A stretch of DNA of 19,003 nucleotides, taken from contig CANQHK010000010.1 of assembly GCA_947623645.1 (NCBI GenBank), forward strand, positions 1 to 19,003. The letters run 5' to 3'. Origin of the DNA: an uncultured Bacilli bacterium (GTDB lineage Bacteria; Bacillota_I; Bacilli_A; RF39; UBA660). This document shows positions 13,165-19,003 of this stretch, in pieces. The notes beneath the pieces are model-generated. The model was not told the origin of the DNA and ran no database searches. It saw only the letters and a program-made list of their open reading frames with translations. The translations under genes were made by a program, and so were the position numbers. Each line of letters starts with the position of its first letter. Positions within the stretch are counted from its first letter, which is position 1.

Positions 13165-15183
13165 CTATTCTGTATTTAAAGGACTTAGAATGATTCGATA
13201 AGAAAAATTACCATAAAACGATCCAGTGGTTACAAAATAGGCAAAAATACCTGCCTTTTCGCCATCTTCACAACTACCACCTCGTGTATACCACGGAATA
13301 GAAGAGGCTTCAGCTTTGTCATTATACCACTTTTTCGTTTCAAATAACGCATGAGAATAACTGTTTGTAGTATCGGATGTATTGTTGTATACATCTAAGT
13401 AATCTTCATCTTGCAAATAGAGAAAATCTGCACTCGGAAACAAAGAATCCCCCGCCCGATAAGTAGCAACTGCCATAACATATTCTTCTGTTCCACCAGC
13501 CATATCATAAACTCCTGTAATATTTCCGGTCGTCGATGCCGTTTGTCCTTTCTCTGTTTGATATAAATTATTGTCACAGCTATCTACCGATGAAGAATCT
13601 GTAGAACTGTTTGCAGCAATTCCAGTTTTTAAGGTACTACAATTATTCAAAACAATTTCTTTTTCTTCTGGAAGATACTTAGGATTCCCATTTTTTCCAT
13701 AGATACTATGCGATAAATAGGCAATTGCTCCCCATTCACTGTTTTTAGCCATATGAATATTCATTGTATTTTGACTAGTTACATCCAAGCCATAGGGATT
13801 TCCCTCTGCTTGCATATGTCGAGCAGAATAAAAATTAGAAGAGATAGCTTGCTTGATTAATGGTTTTTTATTCGGTAAAATCGTTAAGTCAAACTCAGCA
13901 CAATCTTCATTCATGCAAGATTTAATATCCGTTATTTCAGTAGCATTACTCGTTTCAAATTTTCCAGCCCAAAAACCAGCCAAATTTTTTCCTTGAAAAG
14001 TAAAGCCATTAGGAATTTTATAACCAAAAGAAGGAGAAGTAGTATTCGGATCAATAAAACTTATATGAATTGATATTGGTTTTCCTTCTAATAAAGCATA
14101 GAAATCGTCTTCTGTTCCTGTACCATAAGAGGTTGTTGTATATTGATATTGATATCTTGGAATCCAAGTCCACATCGCATTCATATCTGATTCCGGAATT
14201 TTAGTACCAATTGCGTCTTGTTTTACTTGACCATTTTCATCAAAATAAGTATTTCGAACAGAAGGGATTACCGTTACTGCATTGGCCCATTTTTGTTCAT
14301 CGTAAACGTACCATTCCTCTTTTGTATCTGCAACAATCCAGCTGTTTTCTTTTTCGCTATAGACAATAGGAAGCATATTTTTTCTTAACTCCGGTGCATT
14401 CGGAAGTTTTAACCAATAAGCATAGAGAATATGATCAGCATTTTGAACAGAAGTAGTACTTTCTATTTTTTCTCCTTTTCCATTACTAGAAGTATACCAT
14501 CCCATAAATTTGTAACCGTCTTGTTTTAATTCTGGAAGAGAACCATAGGTAGAATCTTCATAGATTATTTGGTCTTCCGGATCTTCTCCCACAGAAGAAA
14601 AGAAACGTAGAGTATGTTTTACTTTTTGAATTTCTTGTACAGCACGTACCTCAACTTTATATCCTAAACTTTTGTTTTTAATGGTATCTTGATCCTGTAT
14701 ATTCGAATCCAACCAAAATCGTAAACTATAAGGAATCGTTGTTTGTTTTTCAATATAACCTTCATCAAGTTGAAAATTTTCAGATTCGATCTCTTTTAAA
14801 GAACCTTTGTATAAATTAGTTTCATTTTTTGTAAGATAAAATTTTACCATATCTGTTGTTAATTTTTGCGTAGGATCGAGAGATTTGCTTTTTTCTGTTT
14901 CAACGAGATTGATTACATAATGAATATCTTGATTACTTTCATTGACTAATTGAAAACGAAATTCATCTTCTTGAATCATTCCCACTTCATCATACATAGG
15001 AAGAGCATTTTCAATGGTGATACTTTTCTCCTCCAAAAATTTTAATTGTAAATTTCCAGTTGTTAAAACCTGACGTTTACTTCCTGTCAAAGTAAGTTGA
15101 ATAAAGGCGTAACTAAAGCCTATAATAAGAAGGGCAAAAATCCCTAAAAATAAAATTTTTCGTTTTTTCTTTTCGTCTTTCAT
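13165..15183 (-). CDS. Membrane-anchored surface protein: shared N-terminal module, InlB-type repeat, FGE/lectin-like C-terminal domain
   Basis: A 672-residue protein. Basic tail and one helix (about 9-28, ending GFSYAFIQLTLTG), then a module (about 29-195) paralogous to the one at 7205-8782: ALPMYDEVG, FRFQLVNES, LRFWLDSN. Residues about 205-270 form one InlB B-type repeat (GYKFMGWYTSSNGKGEKI ... LYAYW). The rest resembles a formylglycine-generating-enzyme/C-type-lectin fold, with WTWIPRYQYQY, AGFWAGKFETS, NSEWGAIAYL, GVYDMAGGTEEYV and TRGGSCEDG near the end. The FGE copper-binding catalytic cysteines are not evident, so a binding role is more likely than catalysis. No LPxTG motif. ATG with AGGAGA as SD. 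It probably acts outside the cell as an adhesin or sensor (inference). A terminator was not seen before yidD. Confidence 0.72.
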   Translation of the reverse strand: MKDEKKKRKILFLGIFALLIIGFSYAFIQLTLTGSKRQVLTTGNLQLKFLEEKSITIENALPMYDEVGMIQEDEFRFQLVNESNQDIHYVINLVETEKSKSLDPTQKLTTDMVKFYLTKNETNLYKGSLKEIESENFQLDEGYIEKQTTIPYSLRFWLDSNIQDQDTIKNKSLGYKVEVRAVQEIQKVKHTLRFFSSVGEDPEDQIIYEDSTYGSLPELKQDGYKFMGWYTSSNGKGEKIESTTSVQNADHILYAYWLKLPNAPELRKNMLPIVYSEKENSWIVADTKEEWYVYDEQKWANAVTVIPSVRNTYFDENGQVKQDAIGTKIPESDMNAMWTWIPRYQYQYTTTSYGTGTEDDFYALLEGKPISIHISFIDPNTTSPSFGYKIPNGFTFQGKNLAGFWAGKFETSNATEITDIKSCMNEDCAEFDLTILPNKKPLIKQAISSNFYSARHMQAEGNPYGLDVTSQNTMNIHMAKNSEWGAIAYLSHSIYGKNGNPKYLPEEKEIVLNNCSTLKTGIAANSSTDSSSVDSCDNNLYQTEKGQTASTTGNITGVYDMAGGTEEYVMAVATYRAGDSLFPSADFLYLQDEDYLDVYNNTSDTTNSYSHALFETKKWYNDKAEASSIPWYTRGGSCEDGEKAGIFAYFVTTGSFYGNFSYRIILSPLNTE

Positions 15184-15206
15184 ACACTTCTCCTATCTTT
15201 TTTTCT

Positions 15207-15235
15207 ATTATACCATGGACTTTCACTAATTTAAG
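15207..15235 (-). promoter_or_regulatory. Promoter of the FGE-like surface protein gene
   Basis: Extended -10 TGGTATAAT on the minus strand (15215-15207) with a weak -35 (CTTAAA, 15235-15230). The core matches that of the paralogous gene at 7205. Confidence 0.6.
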
Positions 15236-15350
15236 GAAGAATGCCGTTTTTATAAAATATTTTACATAGTTTTACATAATTTTCTCTATTTTAGAGTTAA
15301 AACAAAAGAAAAATAGAGAAATAAGGCTATTTAGGATAGGACAAAATTCC

Positions 15351-15395
15351 TTGACAAAAAACACTTTTTGTGGTAGCCTATAGTCCCACAAAAAG
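15351..15395 (+). promoter_or_regulatory. TTGACA promoter with 10-base inverted repeat around the -10 region
   Basis: A perfect -35 TTGACA lies at 15351-15356. CTTTTTGTGG (15364-15373) and CCACAAAAAG (15386-15395) are perfect inverted repeats around a 12-base centre that includes the likely -10 (TAGCCT at 15374 with spacer 17, or TATAGT at 15379 with a long spacer). The right arm touches the SD AGGAGGG. It could be an operator, or an RNA hairpin near the ribosome site if transcription starts upstream of it. Confidence 0.5.
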
Positions 15396-15407
15396 GAGGG
15401 AGACAGA

Positions 15408-16139
15408 GTGTTATTAATCGATCCAGAAAACCCAGATAAAATTTGCGATTATCATCTTCTTTTTTCCAAAGAGGAAGAAGAATATGTATATCAAAAACTT
15501 TTAAGTTTAATAGAAAAAAGAAAAATTGTTATGGAAGTATCGAATGCAACTTATTTGAATGAAGTAAAACAGCAAGAAAATTACCAAATAGCAAGTGTCA
15601 ATGAAAACGGTTTTTATAGTTTTTCTAAAGAACCCATCGAAACTGAAGAAATGTTTCCTAGAAGTCAAATTGTTCGATTTATTTTATTTGAAACCCCTTA
15701 TACAATCGAATTTTTAAAAAATCATGCACCAAAATCCGTTCTTCAAAGAATCAATCGTTTTGAAAAAGCTGATTTTCTTGGCAGTTTTCCAGAAAGAGAA
15801 GAACGATTAGAAAATGTCTTAAGCGAAGTACAAGACCGGGAACTTTTTAATAAAATATGTATGACGTTTTCCAAAACTTCCGATTTGTATTTGCATCATT
15901 TGAAAAGTTATCCAGATCTTTGGGCATTGAAAGAAGTTTTCGAGCATATTACTTTAAAAGAGAAGGGGACTTTTTCGATTTCTAAAGAGAAAGAAAGACT
16001 TATGAAAGAAAAAAATTCTATAAATTTTTTAAAACAACAAAGAAACCTCAAAGAAAACATTTTAACAGCAAGAGAAAATACGATGATTCAAAAACAACTT
16101 TTATTAGTTCCAAAAAAAGTAGAAAGAAGGACCCTTTAA
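15408..16139 (+). CDS. Unrecognised soluble protein, 243 residues
   Basis: Starts at GTG 15408 with AGGAGGG (15394-15400) as SD and ends just before a strong terminator. No signal peptide or membrane helix is visible. The protein is rich in Glu and Lys and looks largely helical: an N-terminal part LLIDPENPDKICDYHLLF, a middle region with SQIVRFILFETPYTIEFL, and a basic C-terminal helix (about 195-243) that may form a coiled coil. I do not recognise the family and found no catalytic motif. Codon use and base composition resemble the neighbours. In B. subtilis alaS occupies the place upstream of the ireB cluster, so this gene is a lineage-specific neighbour. It is most likely monocistronic. Confidence 0.8.
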   Translation: MLLIDPENPDKICDYHLLFSKEEEEYVYQKLLSLIEKRKIVMEVSNATYLNEVKQQENYQIASVNENGFYSFSKEPIETEEMFPRSQIVRFILFETPYTIEFLKNHAPKSVLQRINRFEKADFLGSFPEREERLENVLSEVQDRELFNKICMTFSKTSDLYLHHLKSYPDLWALKEVFEHITLKEKGTFSISKEKERLMKEKNSINFLKQQRNLKENILTARENTMIQKQLLLVPKKVERRTL

Positions 16140-16155
16140 AACTTCTTTCTTTTTT
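16121..16155 (+). terminator. Terminator of the unrecognised gene
   Basis: AGAAAGAAG (16121-16129) pairs with CTTCTTTCT (16142-16150), then T run. The left arm and stop codon lie within the coding end. Confidence 0.75.
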
Positions 16156-16166
16156 ATTGAAATTGG

Positions 16167-16195
16167 TGGACAATTCAAAGAATTCATGGTACAAT
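16167..16195 (+). promoter_or_regulatory. Promoter of the ireB operon
   Basis: TGGACA (16167-16172), 17-base spacer, TACAAT (16190-16195) with an extended TGG (16187-16189). Confidence 0.7.
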
Positions 16196-16226
16196 GAATA
16201 CATAGTAATATTATGGTGGTGATGAT

Positions 16227-16478
16227 ATGGACGATAAAACAAGAGTTTATGCAACCGAAGATTTCGATGATAAAAACGTTGAAAGAATTCTAGAAGATGT
16301 GTATGATGCCTTAGAAGATCGAGGATATGATCCTTTGAAACAGTTAGTTGGATACTTAAGTAGTGGAGATCCCGGATATATTTCTTCCCATCTAGAAGCA
16401 AGAAGAAAAATTAGTACGGTAGAAAGAAGCAAAATCTTAGAGGTTGTACTAAGAGCATATTTAAAGGATATACGGTGA
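16227..16478 (+). CDS. ireB: IreB family regulatory phosphoprotein (UPF0297, YrzL)
   Basis: An 83-residue protein of the exact family size. Conserved parts are an N-terminal stretch TRVYATEDFDD containing the threonines that are phosphorylated by the Ser/Thr kinase IreK in Enterococcus, then RGYDPLKQLVGYLSSGDPGY and SHLEARRKI. IreB negatively controls cephalosporin tolerance in that genus, a link to cell-wall stress signalling; the same role here is inferred. SD GGTGGTGA precedes ATG 16227. Its stop overlaps the GTG start of ruvX by four bases (GTGA), so the two are translationally coupled. Confidence 0.95.
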   Translation: MDDKTRVYATEDFDDKNVERILEDVYDALEDRGYDPLKQLVGYLSSGDPGYISSHLEARRKISTVERSKILEVVLRAYLKDIR

Positions 16479-16891
16479 AATATATAGGACTGGATTTAGG
16501 AACAAAAACGTTGGGAGTTGCTTTAAGCGATCCCTTAGGACTTATTGCTCATAGTTATACGACCATTCGACACGATGATTCTTTAGAAACTTTAGTTCTG
16601 GAAGTTGAAAAAATCATGCAAGAAGAAAGGGTCCAAGAAATTGTTTTAGGACTTCCCAAAAACATGAATAATACACTGGGAGAAAGAGCCCAAAGAAGTT
16701 TTGAGTTTCAAAAAATGTTAGAAGAAAAATTACAAGTAAAAGTCCATTTAGAAGATGAACGACTTACCACCAAAGAAGCAGAAGATTTATTAATTCGAAA
16801 CGATACGAGCAGAAAAAAAAGAAAAAAAGTAATCGATCGTTTGGCTGCAACCATAATACTACAAAGTTTTTTAGATAAGAAAGGGAGATAA
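16475..16891 (+). CDS. ruvX: Putative Holliday junction resolvase / pre-16S rRNA nuclease (YqgF/RuvX)
   Basis: A 138-residue RNase H-fold protein. IGLDLGTKTLGVALSD (residues 4-19) gives the first catalytic Asp; GLPKNMNNTLGERA and EDERLTTKEAE give the second acidic region; and the last Asp is in the IDRLAA segment. YqgF matures the 5' end of 16S rRNA in E. coli; it is named RuvX for a proposed role on Holliday junctions. GTG start overlaps ireB. Second gene in the conserved yrzL-yrrK-yrzB order. Confidence 0.94.
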   Translation: MKYIGLDLGTKTLGVALSDPLGLIAHSYTTIRHDDSLETLVLEVEKIMQEERVQEIVLGLPKNMNNTLGERAQRSFEFQKMLEEKLQVKVHLEDERLTTKEAEDLLIRNDTSRKKRKKVIDRLAATIILQSFLDKKGR

Positions 16892-16893
16892 AA

Positions 16894-17211
16894 ATGGAAA
16901 ATAAGGAATTAAAAAAGAATACGTTTGAAGTAATTAATGATCGAGGAGAAAAAGTAACTTGTCATATTTTATTTACATTTGATAGTGAAGAAACGAAAAA
17001 AAGTTATATTGTTTATACGGATGATTCAAAAGATGAACAAGGAAATACACAAGTATATGCCTCTGTCTTTCATCCCGATGATCCAAATACCAAATTAGAA
17101 GAAATCGAAACCGAAAAAGAATGGAAAGTAATCGAAACGATTTTGGAAACACTTCAAGAAGAAGTAAAGAATCAAACCAATAAAAAAGAAGAAGGAACAA
17201 GCAGTAACTAA
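16894..17211 (+). CDS. yrzB: DUF1292 family protein (YrzB-like)
   Basis: A 105-residue acidic protein. The DUF1292 pattern is visible: an N-terminal strand segment FEVINDRGEKVTCHILFTF, then SYIVYTDDSKDEQGNTQVYA, and a C-terminal helix that follows IETEKEWKVIETILETL. The tail (from about 92) is low complexity, rich in Lys/Glu/Asn. Function unknown in the family. It starts two bases after ruvX stops, and position after ruvX matches yrzB of B. subtilis. A terminator-like hairpin overlaps its stop. Confidence 0.88.
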   Translation: MENKELKKNTFEVINDRGEKVTCHILFTFDSEETKKSYIVYTDDSKDEQGNTQVYASVFHPDDPNTKLEEIETEKEWKVIETILETLQEEVKNQTNKKEEGTSSN

Positions 17212-17222
17212 GCTTGTTTTTT
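17196..17222 (+). terminator. Terminator-like hairpin between yrzB and mltG
   Basis: AACAAGC (17196-17202) pairs with GCTTGTT (17212-17218), followed by T residues, only about 15 bases before mltG starts. It may lower the expression of mltG and the methyltransferase rather than end the operon, as no promoter is evident after it. Confidence 0.55.
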
Positions 17223-17236
17223 GAAGTAGGAAGACA

Positions 17237-18346
17237 ATGAAAGAAAAAAAGAGAATAAAAAAGAAATACAAAATTATTTTAGGAATTTTTCTAATCCTTT
17301 TCGTTCTCCTTCTGGGAGGAGGAATAACGGTTTTTGCCGTTTATCAAATCGGTTTAGGAGAAGTTAGTACGTCCTCTGCACAAAAAGAAATTGTAATTCC
17401 AGAAGGAAGTCGTTCCAGAGAAATTGCTAAAATATTAAAAGAAAAAAATTTAATTCGAAATGAATATAGCTTTTTAGCCTATATGAAAATTCATAAAATC
17501 AATAATTTAAAATTTGGAACATATTTACTTTCTGAAAATATGGGTGCAATCGAAATTATGGAAGAATTGCAAAAAGGAAGTACTTATAATCCAGAAGCTA
17601 TTCAAATTACTTTTCAAGAAGGACTCAATATGAGAGAAATTGCTAGAATTATTGAAAAAAACACGAATAATTCTTATGAAGATGTGCTTACTCTTGCGAA
17701 TAATATAGAATATATTGAATCTTTAAAAGAAAAATATTGGTTTATTACAGATGCTTTAAAAAATGAACAACTTTTTTATAAATTAGAAGGATATCTTTAT
17801 CCCAATACATATGAACTCAAAAATAAAGAGGTCGATGTTACTTATATTTTTAATAAAATGTTAGATGAAATGGCAAAGAGACTAGAACCTTATAAAAATA
17901 TGGATTATTCTACTTGGACGATTCACGATTATTTAACTTTAGCATCGATCGTTGAAAAAGAAAGCCCTGTAAAAAAGGATCGTACAAAAATGGCAGAAGT
18001 ATTTTTCAACCGAATAAAAAGGGGAATGAATCTTGGAAGTGATGTCACTGCAAGATATGCCAATAAAATCGATGATAAAAAGAAAGCTTTAAGTGCGAAT
18101 CAGTTGAACTTAAAAAGTCCTTATAATACGAGGTTAACAGATGGAAGTATGAATGGAAAACTTCCCGTTGGGCCAATCTCCAATGTATCGATTGAATCCA
18201 TTGATGCTGTTTTTCATCCAGAAGAAGATCAAGAATATTTATACTTTATTTCCAATATTCAAACACTAGAGACGTTCTTTTATGAAAACTATAGTGATTT
18301 TCTATTAAAGAAAGAAGAATTAAAAGAGGTTAATCAAGGTTTTTAG
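17237..18346 (+). CDS. mltG: Endolytic murein transglycosylase MltG (YceG-like)
   Basis: A 369-residue protein: basic N terminus, one membrane helix (about 12-34), a LysM-like segment (VIPEGSRSREIAKILKEKNL, about 53-72) and the YceG catalytic domain. Catalytic Glu240 is in the conserved ASIVEKES, followed by VFFNRIKRGMNLGSDVTARYA and SPYNTRL ... LPVGPISN. MltG cleaves nascent glycan strands at the outer face of the membrane and limits their length. The ATG follows AGGAAG at 17228-17233. B. subtilis has yrrL at this same place. It shares the cluster with ireB, so wall-synthesis control and glycan processing are encoded together. Confidence 0.93.
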   Translation: MKEKKRIKKKYKIILGIFLILFVLLLGGGITVFAVYQIGLGEVSTSSAQKEIVIPEGSRSREIAKILKEKNLIRNEYSFLAYMKIHKINNLKFGTYLLSENMGAIEIMEELQKGSTYNPEAIQITFQEGLNMREIARIIEKNTNNSYEDVLTLANNIEYIESLKEKYWFITDALKNEQLFYKLEGYLYPNTYELKNKEVDVTYIFNKMLDEMAKRLEPYKNMDYSTWTIHDYLTLASIVEKESPVKKDRTKMAEVFFNRIKRGMNLGSDVTARYANKIDDKKKALSANQLNLKSPYNTRLTDGSMNGKLPVGPISNVSIESIDAVFHPEEDQEYLYFISNIQTLETFFYENYSDFLLKKEELKEVNQGF

Positions 18347-18357
18347 GAGGAAAATAA

Positions 18358-18960
18358 ATGATTGCAAATCCTTACAGCAAATTGACAACCATCAAGCAGT
18401 ATGCCATTGATCACCGTGTTCCGATTATGAAAGATGAGGGAATTGATTATTTAACCAATTATATTTCCGAAAATCAAATTACAAGAATTTTAGAAATTGG
18501 AACGGCAATTGGATATTCTGCGATTATGATGGCTCTATCCAACCCCAATGTTCACGTAACTTCCGTTGAAAGAAATCGAGAAATGTATTTAGAAGCTGTA
18601 AAAAATATTAAAGATATGGATTTAGAAAATCAAATTACTTTAATTTTTAAAGATGCTTTAGAACTGGATTTAAAAGAAGAAAAATATGAACTGATATTTA
18701 TAGATGCTGCCAAAGCACAAAGTCAAAAGTTTTTTGAAAGATTTGAACATAACTTGACCAAAGATGGAACGATTATTACAGATAATATATCTTTTCATGG
18801 ACTCGTAGAACAAGAGGAGAAAGAAATTCCAAGTAGAAACTTACGAGGATTAGTTCGAAAAATAAAAGCCTATATTGAATTTTTAAAGAATCATTCTTCT
18901 TATGATACAGAATTTTTAAAAATTGGTGATGGACTAAGTGTATCGAGAAGAAAAGTTTAA
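18358..18960 (+). CDS. trmR: SAM-dependent O-methyltransferase, TrmR (YrrM)-like
   Basis: A 200-residue class I methyltransferase of the COMT-like family 3. SAM motif EIGTAIGYSAI near 42-52, VTSVERN for the acidic loop, IFIDAAKAQ near 118-126 (metal-binding Asp), TDNISFHG with the second metal ligand, and a C-terminal RNLRGLVRKIKAYIEFL ... IGDGLSVS. In B. subtilis yrrM, after the mltG homologue, encodes TrmR, which methylates 5-hydroxyuridine in tRNA; synteny supports the same role here, but family members also act on small catechols. SD AGGAGG precedes ATG 18358 by 8 bases. Confidence 0.88.
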   Translation: MIANPYSKLTTIKQYAIDHRVPIMKDEGIDYLTNYISENQITRILEIGTAIGYSAIMMALSNPNVHVTSVERNREMYLEAVKNIKDMDLENQITLIFKDALELDLKEEKYELIFIDAAKAQSQKFFERFEHNLTKDGTIITDNISFHGLVEQEEKEIPSRNLRGLVRKIKAYIEFLKNHSSYDTEFLKIGDGLSVSRRKV

Positions 18961-18967
18961 AAAATAA

Positions 18968-19003
18968 AAAGATGTTTTCAAGTTCGAAAGCATCTTTATT
19001 CTT
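18968..19003 (+). terminator. Terminator after the trmR-like gene
   Basis: AAAGATGTTTTC (18968-18979) pairs with GAAAGCATCTTT (18986-18997, one T-G wobble), then TATTCTT. It separates this cluster from whatever lies to the right. Confidence 0.7.

Noticed and set aside
7205..15183. Sortase-anchored (LPxTG) surface proteins
   Set aside because: Neither protein has an LPxTG-type motif followed by a hydrophobic stretch and basic tail; the C-termini are polar.
15351..15400. MraZ box (repeated GTGG at 10-base spacing)
   Set aside because: Only one GTGG is present; the second element is inverted (CCAC) and no mraZ or rsmH gene follows.
1..19003. Mycoplasma genetic code (UGA read as Trp)
   Set aside because: UGA ends the KilA-N, SpoIIP and IreB genes at positions expected for their families, and Trp is encoded by TGG.
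1..19003. CRISPR array, insertion sequence with terminal repeats, or rRNA
   Set aside because: No regularly spaced repeats, transposase ORF or rRNA-like stretches were seen on either strand.

Overview
This is a low-GC, AT-rich bacterial chromosome segment from the Bacillota (Bacilli or an RF39/Mollicutes-like uncultured relative). Three things point there: the ireB-ruvX-yrzB-mltG-O-methyltransferase gene order known from Bacillus subtilis, a SpoIIP-type sporulation hydrolase, and strong Shine-Dalgarno sequences with TGn-TATAAT (extended -10) promoters. UGA acts as a stop in several genes (KilA-N, SpoIIP, IreB), so the standard bacterial code applies and not the mycoplasma code. No species can be assigned from the sequence alone.

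Region 1 (1-1235) is a decayed mobile-element or phage-derived edge. It holds the 3' part of a KilA-N domain gene running in from the left, a C-terminal fragment of a RhuM-like gene, and two nearly identical terminators. Between the terminators lies an orphan operator-promoter-SD unit that now drives only six codons. Region 2 (1236-4063) holds a single-domain rhodanese gene, then an operon of a DUF368 (PopT-type) membrane protein, the undecaprenyl-diphosphate phosphatase UppP and a ZIP metal transporter. DUF368 and UppP together form a plausible lipid-carrier recycling unit for the cell wall. Region 3 (4064-6996) is a stand-alone MacB-like ABC exporter gene (ATPase fused to FtsX permease). A perfect 15-bp palindrome sits on its -35 box.

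Region 4 (7100-10751) has a membrane-anchored BspA-like leucine-rich-repeat surface protein, then spoIIP translationally coupled to a small membrane protein, then a small lipoprotein. Region 5 (10761-15235) lies on the minus strand. In order of transcription it carries a second surface protein with the same N-terminal module but a different C-terminal fold, yidD, a ZnuA/TroA-like lipoprotein without the usual metal-binding histidines, an elongator tRNA-Met(CAU) and a metallo-beta-lactamase-fold hydrolase. Region 6 (15340-18997) is a plus-strand unit. It starts with an unrecognised 243-residue protein preceded by a long inverted repeat, followed by ireB-ruvX-yrzB, mltG and a trmR-like methyltransferase. 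This unit links cell-wall regulation and glycan processing with core RNA functions.

Most of the window is ordinary housekeeping sequence. The points most worth following are the pair of surface proteins that share one N-terminal anchor module, the histidine-less metal-binding-protein homologue, the SpoIIP locus with a possible sigma-E-like promoter, the DUF368-UppP pairing, and three unexplained palindromic operator candidates.
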